From Dysidea avara (Eukaryota > Porifera > Demospongiae > Dictyoceratida > Dysideidae): a DNA stretch of 64,000 bases. The DNA is taken from assembly GCF_963678975.1 (NCBI RefSeq), contig NC_089272.1:61454574-61518573 (forward strand). The letters run 5' to 3'. Every line of letters starts with the position of its first letter. Positions within the stretch are counted from its first letter, which is position 1. Made by a program: the position numbers and the translations under genes. Below, in pieces: positions 46,879-57,386 of the stretch. The notes under the pieces are model-generated. The model was not told where the DNA came from and did not search any database. It saw only the letters and a list, made by a program, of their open reading frames with translations.

Positions 46879-49800
46879 CACACGCATGCACACACAAACC
46901 ACAGGACTAGTAACCCACAGAACGCTATACCAAGTCTCGTAGGTGAAGGTGTGGGCACCTGAAGTCCCACCTGGATCTTCATCCATTATGTTAGTTAGAC
47001 ATGGACAGTTGGTAATTGCTTCCCTGGGTCACCATTGATGTTACAGCTGAGCCCCAGTTCACACTAGACCACCTTGTCCCACTTAAATGTGGGGTAGACT
47101 GGAGATACAGACAGACAGACAGACACAAAGACAGATACACAGCAAAGCCATGTGAAACACAGCTATTCCTGCCAGCACTGGGTTGTCTGTGCACTACTCA
47201 GGCACTTGGGTCTTGTGCAGGAAATCTTCCTAGCGCAGAAATAGAAACCCGCAGGATTGTCCAGGTCTCAATGTTGTGGAACCAGAAGTTCCACAATGAC
47301 CCCAGCACCTCTAACAAAGACAGTACTGTCCATCTTCCATAAAATGATAATAATATATAATACAAGATAAGTGTATGATATGGTTTACCATCCTTTTGCT
47401 GTATAGGTATTGATGGGTGTACTGATAGTCCATGTCCTACAGCTAGTGTCATGATCAGACTTTAGAACACAGTATCCCTCTATGGCTTCTATTGCTATAG
47501 TTGTACTGAAAACATTAAAGAATATTTGGCCACTTGTTTTGCTGGTATCTGTGTGGCTATAAACAAAGCCATGATGGTTGTTCTAAGACATTTGTCTTAG
47601 TGTGTGTCATCCATGGTAAACATTTCAAACTATTATATATTCACTACTACTGAAGTGTGTTGGTAACAGTGATCTACTATTGTACTGACATATCTTGATA
47701 ATGACAAAATCACTATCTTTGCCATAATCATTCATATACAGCCCTATACACATGCACAATTTCAGGTTTAGTGGAGTAGCCTAACAGCAAATACATGCAA
47801 TTCCCAGGTTGGGTGTTCCATAGATTAGCTGTATTGACACGATAGTTATATCTCCCAAACTCGACTACTACTGTATTATTCTACTACATGCATACCAGAT
47901 ACATCCAGGTGTACATATACACAAGGTAGATTCAGTGAATAAACCACTTGTACATGTATGATAAATGTGTACACAAATATATATAACTAGAACAGTCAAA
48001 ATAGTCACTCAGCAATCAGCTGGTAGGAGTGCTATGGAAGGCACAGTCCTGGTACATCAGAACATGGCTGCAGAAAGGAGATATCAGCACCAAATCCATG
48101 TAATGACATCTTCATATCCTTCCAGTCTGGGTTGGTTGGGTGTACGACACAAGACCATGGCAGGTTAGCAGAATTGGTATAGACACTGGGGATGGTCTCC
48201 AAGATAGGGAACTTTTCTCCAAGTTCTTTGAACCGTCTGATGCCTTCATAGCCACTTACATTACGAAGTAGACCATACTGCAGTTCATTAAGCAAGTTGA
48301 CAGATCTGAAGGCTGTTCCTCTGGTCTCCACATAGAGTACATCATCGATGAGTTTCACACTTCTCTTGATGGTATAACGATTGGCTCTGAAGATGGCTAA
48401 GATGGCGACACTTTCTGACTCGTTAACAACTCCAAAGTCTCCTTTAGTAGTTATGGAGGTCTTCACATCAAGTGAAGCTGGTAGTGCACCTGAAATAGTA
48501 CAATAGTAACACTATAGTGTACTTGTATACATGTAGTACACTTGTACCGTTTGTAGAAGTCACAACTGAGAGAAGTACAATGGCTAGAGCACAGCAACTG
48601 ATAATCCCGTCACACTTCATATTGAGATCACAACTTGCCAATCTTCTTGTACCTTGATGGACAACTGTGGTGGGTACACTGTCCAATAACTTGATATTTA
48701 TAGTTCAACTGAACTTGTCCCTCTGTTTACAACATCACTTCTACAAGTGTTACCATGTAGCACCAGTGATAAACAAAGTCAAAACATACCATATATAACA
48801 TGATAACTTGCTTTGATGATAAAAGTTTCAAAAAGAAATTTACACACTTTTAACTCTTAGACGACATGATGTTTTTAGAGAAGCAATATTTGTAGTAAAC
48901 AGATCAGTTTGTACTGCTCCTTATATCCAAAAATAAATTTAGTGAACAGGTCTACATAAATGTACATTAAAGAGAGATATACTGGTCCAACGCTAAATGT
49001 GTCTCCATGTCAGACACCGAGTCCAGAACTTAGCTGGTGGTAGTTTCCAATTTTTAGACCAAAACACTTTCAATCTGTATGAGAATTACAGATGGGTGTT
49101 TTTCCTGACATGTACATATTATAGTGAAACAAACAATAGTGTTTTTGCTGTAATGTGGTGACTACATTGCTTATGCATTATCAAAGTTTGCAAGGCTTAC
49201 ACCCAGTACTATTATTTTTACTTCTTATAATTATTACGCACTAATGATACTTGTGGAGCATTGTCTATAACATACACAATGTTAGTTATTATGTGGACAC
49301 TATGTGAGATGAGCTCACCTGCATAACCTGGACACCTAAACAATGACCTAAATCTAGTGTCATCATACAGTACAATAGTACTGTATAGAGGGACCACAAA
49401 GGAGTAGGCATGGCCCACAAGATAACATCACCCAAAACCAGCCTCAATTTTCCCTGACAACGATGAGGCAATATTGGTTAGGTAAAACTATGCCCAAACA
49501 AGCTTTCAGATTGACCCGAAATGCTTCCAACAAGTTTCTACGGATTTAAAAAACAAAATTTTTTAAATGAAATTTTCTACTAACTGACTGAGCAACTGAC
49601 TGACTGATGCCTTCAGACAAGCGTAACTCAATAACTGTGCTCAAGATATGTACCATAATGGAAATGCACAGTAGGGATATAACACTTCTTATTGTCTTAT
49701 TGTTTTACTGTGATTTAATATCGTGCACTACTCCAGCTTGTTTCAGTACTTTTTATCGATGTGCTATGGTCCCTACTCTAGTTGAAAATTCCAAAGTTTT

Positions 49801-52800
49801 CTGTGTACTTGTACATAATATAACTCCATAGGAAACAACCTGACACGAAAACATCTTATGCTTCCCTTCAAAGGTGAAAGTGTGTGTGACTGTCTATTTG
49901 AAACTTTTAACATCGAAGTGAAGTTATCATGTTACATTGTATTGTCCATGACTACAACTACCTATTAACACTTGTAGAAATGATGTTGTCTACATGTAAG
50001 TTTGTGTATCATAAAATAATAAACTATTGGCCAATCCCCTGTATATCCACCATAGTTGTATCTCAAGTTTCAATATGAAGTGTATTTCAGATGTACTACC
50101 AGCTTCACAACCTCCATAACTAATGAAGGAGACTTTACAGTTGTTAAGTCAGAAAGTGTTGCCATCTCAGAGCCAATCGTTTCAAAAGTGTGAAAGTCAT
50201 CGATAACAAAACAAACATGTGGAGGCCACAGCTCAGCTTTTGAATCTGCAAACTTGCTAAATGTACAAAGAACTTGGAGAAATGTTTAAGATCTTGGAGA
50301 CCATCCCTATAGTGTCCCTAGCAATTCTACTAACCAGCTATGGTCTTGTGTTGTACATCCAAACAACCCAGACTGGAAGGATATGAAGATGTCATTACAT
50401 GAATTTAGTGCTGATATCTCCTTTCTGCAGCCATGTTCTGATGTACCACAACTGTGTTTGTCATAGACTCATAATGTTACTTCAATATAGTTACAGTACA
50501 GTCTACCATATATTCACCTACAACAGTACCTATTAATTACCCATTGATGTTACAGCTGGGTTGGGCTGCTTCCCAGTTGACAGCAGGCCACCAGGTACTC
50601 AATATTCAGCTGGGTAGACTGGAGCAATGTGAGTAAACTTTCTTCACACACACACACACAAAGCAAAGCCTACAGCAGCCATGCAAAACACAACTATTGC
50701 TACCCAGTGAACCAGCACTGGGATGCCTGTAAACCACTCAAACGCTTGGGCCTTGTGCAGACAAATCCTCCTGGGGCAGGGATAGTAACCCATAGGAGAA
50801 CTGTCCAGGTCTCATGGGGAGAGGTCGCAGAACCCACTAAGTGAGATAAGAACAGTTGGGCATTTGTTTCCCAGGTACCCATTGATGTTACAGCTGGGTG
50901 GGCTGCCTCCCCAGTTGACACTAGGCCACCAGGTTCCAATTTAAACAGCTGGGTAGACTGGAGCAACATGAGTAAAGTTTCTTGCTAAAGGAAATGACTA
51001 CAACACCAAAATTGGCATAAAACTTGAAACCTTTCAACTACCAAGCCAATGCTCAAGCCACTTGGCTATGCTACCTCACTTCACACACACACGTACACAC
51101 GCACGCACGCACCCACACACACACACTACATACATAGTCAGAAGGAAAGATTCCATCTTCAATGAGGATCTTGTGTCTACTAGTGGTAGGTTGGTAGAAG
51201 GCAGTCAGTCCAATATGAATATTCATCGATAGTCCATTCATTATGACTACTTCTAGTGATGGATTTTTAGCACCTGATAAAATAATTAATATAAATAATA
51301 AATAGTTCTATCTGGACAAAAGACACAGTAAGCTGACTACTTTATTAGAGAATTAAGCTCCATCACAGAAATAGAGCACTCGGTACTCACCTATTAGAAG
51401 TGCACTCTGCTCTACTACAGTATCCTCAATGGATATCCATGGCCTCTCTCCTGTTTCACGGCCATACAGTCCCCTATATTGATGATACTAGATATGGAAC
51501 TACAGAAGAAGCCACTCACTGGTGAATGACCCATTCTGAAATGTAGGTATCAATACACTAGCTCTTTGTTTCATAATTTTTCTTTCTATGATGTACAATG
51601 TGAAATATCTTGGGATCCACCAATAGTATTCATCAAGGTGCCAAGGACAGTTCAGAGGTTGTATGTGCTAAGAGATAATTAGGGACCTCAAGTGTCTAGG
51701 TATACTAAAGTGTCCATATTAATAAGGTCCAATATACCAATAGTGGATTATCAGAGTGTCAAGGCTAATTTATGTACTGATTAAGGGATACTCTGAGACA
51801 TTAATAAGTGTCTGGATTATGTGTTACTGACTGACTCATTTACTGACTGACTAATCTATTATTAGAGTACTTAATCATTTTCACCTGACAATTCCAAAAT
51901 TCAACAACCATGTAAACCACTTGCATGTGGTCCACAATGGATCTTTGTTCTGTAATTTGATTCCCAATGTTTCAAGAAACTTAAGGGGGCCTTCTGAGGC
52001 CCCTGAAAGTTTCTCAGAACACATCCCTGAATAAACATACTCACAAACTACAAATCTTTTATAAATGTGTGCACCCAATTAGTATTACCTCTTACGCCAT
52101 TTCTCCATCTCCTCGTCCACCAGTTGCTTGGCTCCAACTGGCTGTAAGCCAATTGACTGTCCCGCAAAGTAAACACATTCCTTATTAGGATCCACTCCTA
52201 CATATATACATACATATATGACATGTGAAACTGCAATAAACTATGCTGAATTTGCTCACTAGCTATAATACTGTATTGAATCAGTGATATACTGTCAATC
52301 AGAAATTGGTCTAATATCGGTGGTACTGGTAAGTAGATTTTTTGTAGGTTCTGACAACTGATACAGAATTTGGATAAAATGTAAATTTCTTTGATACGCA
52401 TAATTCAGGACTTATAGGATCACTTTATAGCTAGGCCCAGTCAATATTGAATTTCTTATTGGCAAATACATGCCTAATGCACACACACAATCACAACTGA
52501 TCACAAATATATACTATACATAATGTGACTGGTCAATTGTATGACCGTACAGTACTACTAAACTAGGTATTGGGCAGTCAGCTTGGCTGGTTTTGCCCAC
52601 GGGGTAAAAACCCTAATCACATACACATAGTAATAAATAATTATGACTAAGAAAGTAAAAATTTGTCCAAGTTTCTTGGTCCTATTATTCCAGCCTTTAG
52701 CACTTCTTAGATACATAAAAACTATATAGGATTAAATGATTCGGATGAGAAGTATAGTACATGTACGGCAGGACAGCATAATTTAAAACATAATAGGTTA

Positions 52801-55800
52801 TCAAACATAACACCACCATAATAGGAACAATTTTCAACAAGTTAATTAAAATTTGCAATGCGTACACCAGGAAGAAAGCAATTAATGACCACACTTCATA
52901 TTATTTTACAAAAACTGCTGAAAAAATGCAATATAACTAATTAAACTGTTTCTTGGCGCTGGTTATTCGTGCTTTTGTAGAAATTAGATCAAGATACTTC
53001 AATAGAGTAGTCACTTATTCTAGCAGTCAGGAAATACTAATATGCGACCGTCCCAACTTGTTCACACAATTTCCAAAATATTTTATCTTCTCAGCATTAT
53101 CTGCAGTGTCCAAGGAACAGATCACCAAAGTTTCAGCCTTCTATGGTGAGTAGTTTTGGAATTATAGTGCTAGACAGTAGGAAGAGTAAAATAATTGATT
53201 TGTACAGCGACTATACTGAAAATAAACTACAGGTGCTTACATTCGCAGCCACAACTTCCATTAGCATTAGTCTGCAACATTGCAATTTGGCATAAAATGT
53301 TCACCGTCGATTAGCACATCAGCCAAGGTATAGTGTTAGCCCTGTAGACACTTGCACATGTGGGTATGAAGGCGGTTTAGTAGAAGAAATGATGACGATC
53401 TTGTTTGTGTTTACTACATTGTAAACAAATGTACATTACACATATACCACTGGGGCTACAGAAATGAAACAAAGATTTTCTAACTCTCCATGAGCAGGCA
53501 AATAAGATGATAATCAATTTGAATCTTCCTTCTCTGAGTAATGCCCCGATAAAAAACTTACATGTTTTTCTTTGCAGCATGCATAATTCTTTGTTTTTAA
53601 GGTGGCGCTGAAGTAATCAAATGAAGCCTTACAAGACTAATGGGACATCATGTTAGAACAAACCAAAGCGCTTCGAAATATTGAAAGAACCAACTCTATC
53701 AGACTGTCAGGCTACTATTGCTGATACAAGTAACGATATTCACGTACTAACTTCATCACCTTGTCAAAACTCTGGTAACTTCACGGTGAACAACACCAAC
53801 TGTTATCACGTGATTACTGCTTTACAGGCCAGTTACACTGTCTTACAATTCGTGAAATAACTCCATATTTATGTACCATAGACCTTCAAAATTTGGCAGA
53901 GACACTGGTGAAGTGTTTCTTTACAGGGCTATGGAACGATTTTTCACAATTCACTGTTGACGGACGTGATATCACTTGTTGGAAAATGCGGGTTTGCATT
54001 TTAACCAGTTTCCGCGTTGTTATTGTTAAAAAGGATCCCATAGAGTTGTTCTACAAGGTGAGAAACCATAAGAGCCAAGGTGGCTTAGTGCTAGGTTGTT
54101 TCTGGGGTGAGTTATTTTTAAAATCAGCTCGTAAGTTCAGAGTTTAATAGCCACGAACTTGGCATGCTAAGCTACAACACTACAGACTGTCATAAGAACC
54201 CTTTAAACGTAGACTACATGGTTCACAAGCAGAGTTCTCCACCACCCTAAAATAGCTAATTAAGTGTGTGGGCTAATTTTAATCGTGACAAATGGGCATC
54301 GTATGGCTTCACATAATTACTTCAGCACTACCTTAATTTTATTATTCTCAATACACATGCTTATGCGAACATGTTAGGTTTTTGCTGAGACGGTCACATA
54401 TACTCTAATAAAATAGTCAGCTCTCAAGCATTTTTATAGTATATACTAGGCTTGATTATTGAGCACTGTTCAAAAGCATAAGGTCATACCTATTCCGACC
54501 AACCAAATTTTGCACAAATTTAATGAAGAAAAGAAAAACAAATAAGATACCTAGAAATCCATTTGTAATTGTTGCAAAATAATCAATAGAACAGTTTGAG
54601 CACAAAACATTGATCAAAAAGGTTAACTTTATTTGTAAGCGTAGATCCCTTAAAACCAGTGTCCCCCCCAACCCTTGGCTAAGAAAATCTATGACACTGT
54701 TCCATCACTGAACTATGCACTGTATATGCTATAAGCTACGTTTATATCTGTTCATAATAATGATTTCTGTGGACAGTGCAGCATAAAACTATACTTGTAA
54801 CTAGAGCTTGGTGGTATTGAAATTTGAATACACGGTATTAGTGACAGGAAAATATCGCGGTATATCAGTATATAGTTAGCTTGTTATTGTAACTATTGAA
54901 TCATTTCTTGAGCCTAGTAAGAAGCGGTATCATCCCAAAAGCTAAATATATATATATATAGTTCAGTACGAGTAGGCATGTGTTATAATGTGACAACCTC
55001 AAGTTTTTGTTCAGGGTGTGTCTGCTAAACCATCGACAAATTGGATAATTAAACACCAAAGGCTGGGTTAAAAGCAATCCTATACGGGTATTCATCAATA
55101 TACCAGTATTCAACTATTCTCTAAGCTTATACTTCTATTGAATAAGTACTGAAACCTTTTGTTAGGGAGCAAGGTAAAGCCTAAGAGCTATTTCTATCTT
55201 TTCTAAATAGAATTTTTTACAGCATAAATACATCACTTCATTCATAATCTTAAATGTCAAGGTTGGCTTTTCCATCTGAATACAGTGTACAAAGTGAAAA
55301 CGATTATTTGAATAGCGTGTTAAAGAATCGAATAGTGTCATGCTGACTGAATAGTCAAATAACCGAAGAATAATCGTTTCAGCACTACTTTTAACCAGAA
55401 AAGCTTAGCACAGTGTCATATACACCAATAAACTGCTTTTAATAATGAGTCACGTCTTAGAAGTCAAACGTGTCAGTCGTGTCACCAGTAGCGGTATGAA
55501 TATAGTTTACAATTGTAGGGATTTCATTAGCTAGATAAACAGCCATCTAACCACTCAATACATCAAAACAAATAAAGTGATTATAAGTACAGTATAATTA
55601 CTGCTGATATAATATGAGTACAATTATTTTGAGATATTCTAATAAAGCAGTCACCTATTTTTAGATTTACGTTTGTTACAGAGCACAGCAATCCTTTAAA
55701 GAATAATATAGACAAAGTGAAAGTATTGTAGTTTATGAGCTGTGATATTTGTTACCACACAACACTGGATACTGTGGTTAGCCATGAAAATAGAAACCAT

Positions 55801-57287
55801 TGGGGGAAATGGACGACCACAGACACCAAAACCTTTGCTACATAGACACTAAAGAGTTTCTACACCTTTTGGTGGTTGTCTGCTGCTTGTAGGTGTAGCG
55901 ATTTGACAACACCTGGCAAAAGGTTGTTTATGCAGGTAAACAGGTGCCTGTTTCCATTGTTTTTATGTAAATAACAACACAAAACAAGTGTTAGGATCAC
56001 CTGGATAGTGGTTGCTGGCTGGCTAAAGGTGGTGTTAACTTGATCACTTGGTCAAGTTGATGTGCTGCCTTTATCTTTAATGCAATTAACGAACTACTCT
56101 ACTACTAACCTTTGTTAATCAAATTAAGCATGCACTCACAAGTATCAACCATGAATAGTATTGCACAGCAAAATCTTTAACTTTGTGACTCTACAACTCG
56201 CTCATACTTTACTCTATTCACAGCAGAAAACCACAAACTGAAAGAGTAATTAATGTAGTTTCATTATATGCACAGAGAACTGTATACTTTGTAACTAGCT
56301 GAGATTTAACCACTGACTATCCCAATGACTTCAATATACTTTTACGGGCATCCACAGCATCTAGTTATTACATCATTCTAAGGCCATTAAAATTAATGAA
56401 CTTCCGTTTAGAGTATTATTAGCAGTAATGTATGGGGTAATGAATTCATTACAACTATGAATCTTGTTTAGTAACTTATATAACTAATCCATACAAGTGT
56501 ACATTATATTCATATGGTTAAAACTGTCATTTAGTCTGGCTGCTATTATCTAACTAATACAACTATTTGTGATTAATGACAAAGCCATTTTTAAACTCTC
56601 TAATAGAGTAGTCTGTCATTTTCTATATAACTATACTAGTTAAGTAAAAGTCCTTAACAGAGGATATAGATTCATCATAATTACAAGTAACACGTGTGGC
56701 ACTAGTGAGAGAATTCTACCAAGAAGTGGCCAAGAAAAACATTTTCACTTAGTCAAGACAAGCATCATTGCTACGATGATCACAACACAGTAGTGATCAT
56801 TGTAACAATGATGCCATTTAATATCAGAGAACAGGAGTACCACTGGACCCCTTGATATAAATCAACTGGCAGTCAAATAAGGAAGTGGCTTAATGACTGA
56901 AGCTATAACACACCAAGGCTCCAACTATGACAAGGTGTATGTATACACTAGACTAGTCACTCACAGAATATACGTACCTATTGCTGGTCCGTCAACTGTT
57001 TCGGATTCTTCTAACAGCTCCCACACACGAGGGACGTGGAATTGTTTCCTAATGTGATTCATCTCATCATTATCGTCCAAGTACTTGGCGAATTCCTTGT
57101 CAGTAACTTGAAGACCCTTCTCCTTAGCCAGACGAAGCAACTGCTCCGCTGGATGCTGTATGGCATAACTAGTCGGCGTGCCTACATAGGTAAGCGTAGT
57201 AGTCCGAGCAAGCAGTAGCCTTGGTGCCCGGATGAACAAAGCCAAACATTCGCTAGAGATTATCCTTCTACAATTAAACGTGAACAT
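35510..57287 (-). CDS. KYNU: Kynureninase-like PLP enzyme, intact 13-exon gene
   Basis: Kynureninase cleaves kynurenine or 3-hydroxykynurenine to (hydroxy)anthranilate and alanine. Exons: 57,287-56,978; 52,197-52,089; 51,473-51,391; 51,273-51,134; 46,809-46,735; 46,131-46,050; 46,005-45,941; 45,499-45,324; 44,464-44,412; 43,272-43,187; 37,192-37,057; 36,922-36,813; 35,623-35,510. All have GT-AG borders and join in frame to 512 codons (human enzyme 465). Landmarks: [24 protein letters not shown], the PLP lysine in [32 protein letters not shown] near the C-terminus. The first about 45 residues ([12 protein letters not shown] and similar) are Arg/Ser/Thr-rich with one acidic residue, like a mitochondrial presequence. 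Human His102 is Arg here ([10 protein letters not shown]) and Asn333 (FRISNPP) aligns with GFAITTLPA, so substrate use may differ. Intron 4 hosts another gene. Confidence 0.9.
37464..39636. mobile_element. TA-flanked DNA transposon-like insertion in intron 10, carrying a Helitron-type ORF
   Basis: The 2,173-bp insertion has ends CTGTAGACTCCGGTTATTAG and the reverse CTAATAACCAGAGTCTACAG, and TA on each side. Unit 1 shows the empty site (about 15,133: 'ctttatcttc'). TA duplication and TIRs suggest a Tc1/mariner-type element. No transposase with a DDE signature was seen. It includes the DUF6570-like frame at 37,999-38,559. Near the right end two copies of 'cgacatacgtaccat' with 'accaagtgtgg' form a short direct repeat (about 39,390-39,525). 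Confidence 0.82.
37999..38559 (-). CDS. Helitron-type DUF6570-like protein fragment
   Basis: An open frame of 186 codons. Residues about 4-115 carry the run of motifs typical of the domain found near the start of animal Helitron Rep-helicase polyproteins: [19 protein letters not shown], then [59 protein letters not shown]. The last about 60 residues are unrelated and end in a stop. The helitron_like, Rep and helicase domains are missing, so this is a fragment. It lies inside a TA/TIR element and has no matching copy in unit 1. The unbroken frame implies a recent arrival. Confidence 0.8.
   Translation of the reverse strand: MHGLSQAEEMLMSRVLPIMSIYHLPHDQYGYSGHILNTPQDVTSFINSLPRCPATLAVIIVRREGVAQSHRDFRVRRLVVLTALQWLITNNTYYHDVTINHDALTLLPDDSDLTNLIPVHISSDQLQEIPLQQDNDPHMYRTQPEHQTCNLLISTFLISYSHILSMHTKRTVYLQLITAILEIFDI
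40093..40945. mobile_element. Non-autonomous DNA element, CAGGCCCGTAGCC ends
   Basis: The 853-bp element starts CAGGCCCGTAGCCAGG and ends CTGGCTACGGGCCTG, flanked by TAACA on both sides (40,088-40,092 and 40,946-40,950). Unit 1 retains the empty site (about 15,618-15,640, 'ctattataacactacataac'). There is no coding frame. It contains G/C runs near both ends and the motif 'ctctattagagtatctcgat'. The class is not certain. Confidence 0.82.
42335..42404. repeat. Short imperfect hairpin in intron 10
   Basis: Sister of 17,130-17,212: 'gcatatatactagtgg' pairs imperfectly with 'ccactaagacatctgc'. Confidence 0.4.
44061..44282. mobile_element. MITE with GGGACCATCCATAATTTTCAG ends
   Basis: 222 bp. The left end, GGGACCATCCATAATTTTCA, is mirrored by TGAAAATAATGGATGACCCC on the right. 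Inner bases also mirror ('acaaagagtactctttt' against 'agcatactctttgtactc'). It lies between kynureninase exons 9 and 10; the unit 1 counterpart is rearranged. Confidence 0.7.
44638..45063. mobile_element. hAT-type MITE, TAGGGCTGAGCGATAC ends
   Basis: A 426-bp element with ends TAGGGCTGAGCGATACTGCC and GTATCGCTCAGCCCTA, and a perfect 8-bp duplication GGCAGTAC (44,630-44,637 and 45,064-45,071). The unit 1 locus (about 22,022-22,032) has the single, uninterrupted GGCAGTAC. The interior is rich in 'atatcgcgat' words and non-coding. Confidence 0.9.
45144..45277. mobile_element. MITE, TGTGACCAGATTTG ends (unit 2)
   Basis: Sister of 22,102-22,245 in intron 8, diverged by several substitutions and a short deletion in the right terminal repeat. 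Confidence 0.55.
46850..47340 (-). mobile_element. SINE-like repeat body in intron 4 (unit 2)
   Basis: Third copy of the repeat at 360-840, with a longer CACG/CACA microsatellite at 46,843-46,896. Confidence 0.5.
48032..48620 (-). CDS. Putative small secreted protein, copy 3 (nested in intron 4 of the intact kynureninase)
   Basis: Exon 1 48,620-48,548, 58-nt intron, exon 2 48,489-48,032, 176 codons. It is 3 codons longer than copies 1 and 2: [11 protein letters not shown] replaces FPIIPSVY. Because the decayed inverted copies also carry the LET codons, the longer form is ancestral and copies 1-2 share a 9-nt deletion. It is in the same orientation as the host gene. Signal peptide and all features as for copy 1. 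Family unknown. Confidence 0.68.
48693..48702 (-). promoter_or_regulatory. TATA-like box of secreted-protein gene copy 3
   Basis: TATAAATATC on the minus strand, 73 nt upstream of the ATG, in the same position as in the other two copies. Confidence 0.45.
49360..49830. repeat. Dispersed repeat inserted between the inverted gene copies (unit 2 only)
   Basis: Units 0 and 1 lack this stretch. The end 'tgatgccttcagacaagcgtaactcaataac' is the reverse of sequence at about 17,708-17,740 and 42,876-42,910, so it belongs to a repeat family that also lies in intron 10. It carries 'actgactgagcaactgactgactg', a short tandem tract. No coding frame is supported. Confidence 0.5.
50040..50465 (+). pseudogene. 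Decayed inverted copy of the secreted-protein gene (unit 2)
   Basis: Recognisable pieces: start region 'tcaatatgaagtgt', then [18 protein letters not shown], and a C-terminal block 'tgggaaggatatgaagatgtc'-like that translates as [20 protein letters not shown] and ends [12 protein letters not shown]. Frameshifts and a lost signal-peptide exon make it non-functional. It lacks the 0.2-kb insertion of units 0 and 1. Confidence 0.7.
50540..51090 (-). mobile_element. tRNA-derived SINE with intact A and B boxes
   Basis: On the minus strand the head reads GCATAGCCAAGTGGCTTGAG (A-box-like TAGCCAAGTGG), followed about 30 nt later by AAAGGTTTCAAGTTTTATGC (B-box-like). This is the spacing of a tRNA-derived RNA polymerase III promoter. 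The body contains 'cagctgtaacatcaatgggtacctggg' and 'ccaggaggatttgtctgcac' type blocks shared with the other copies. It lies just downstream of kynureninase exon 4. Confidence 0.65.
52198..56977. other. Kynureninase intron 1, 4.8 kb, no gene seen
   Basis: The homologous intron of the plus-strand paralogue is only 589 bp, so this one has been expanded. Visible pieces are a TA tract near 54,944-54,960, a transposon-end-like block with 'aatatcgcggtatatc' at about 54,800-54,875, an inverted pair 'aacgattattt..' / '..aataatcgttt' at about 55,296-55,380, and several copies of the 'actctaatagagtagtc' motif. The frame at 53,893-54,147 has no recognisable domain. Confidence 0.55.
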
Positions 57288-57386
57288 ATTTAATGCGATA
57301 GTAGATTTTTAGAGGCGCGAAAGTTCGCGCCTTTGCTTGTGCTCTCACGTGACTAGCCTAATTAATCAGTGACCAAACTGCGAACA
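57288..57386. promoter_or_regulatory. Compact bidirectional promoter between two kynureninase genes
   Basis: Only 99 bp separate the two start codons. The stretch contains the GC-rich palindrome GGCGCGAAAGTTCGCGCC (57,314-57,331), which embeds two opposed E2F-like sites, and an E-box palindrome TCACGTGA (57,345-57,352). No TATA box is evident. It is the most CpG-rich spot in this AT-rich region. Shared control of both genes is inferred. Confidence 0.65.

Larger units (their letters stand above)
28371..51126. repeat. Tandem segmental duplication, unit 2 (probable parental copy)
   Basis: This unit is continuous with exons 1-4 of the intact kynureninase gene to its right, so it is probably the ancestral arrangement. 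Its kynureninase exons 5-13 are all in frame. It carries insertions missing from unit 1 (37,464-39,636; 40,093-40,945; 44,638-45,063). It lacks the 1.7-kb insertion found in unit 1 at 17,750-19,450. Confidence 0.8.

Noticed and set aside
53893-54147. 84-codon plus-strand frame in intron 1
   Set aside because: No motif, no supporting copy and no splice context tied to it; it is in the range expected for chance frames.
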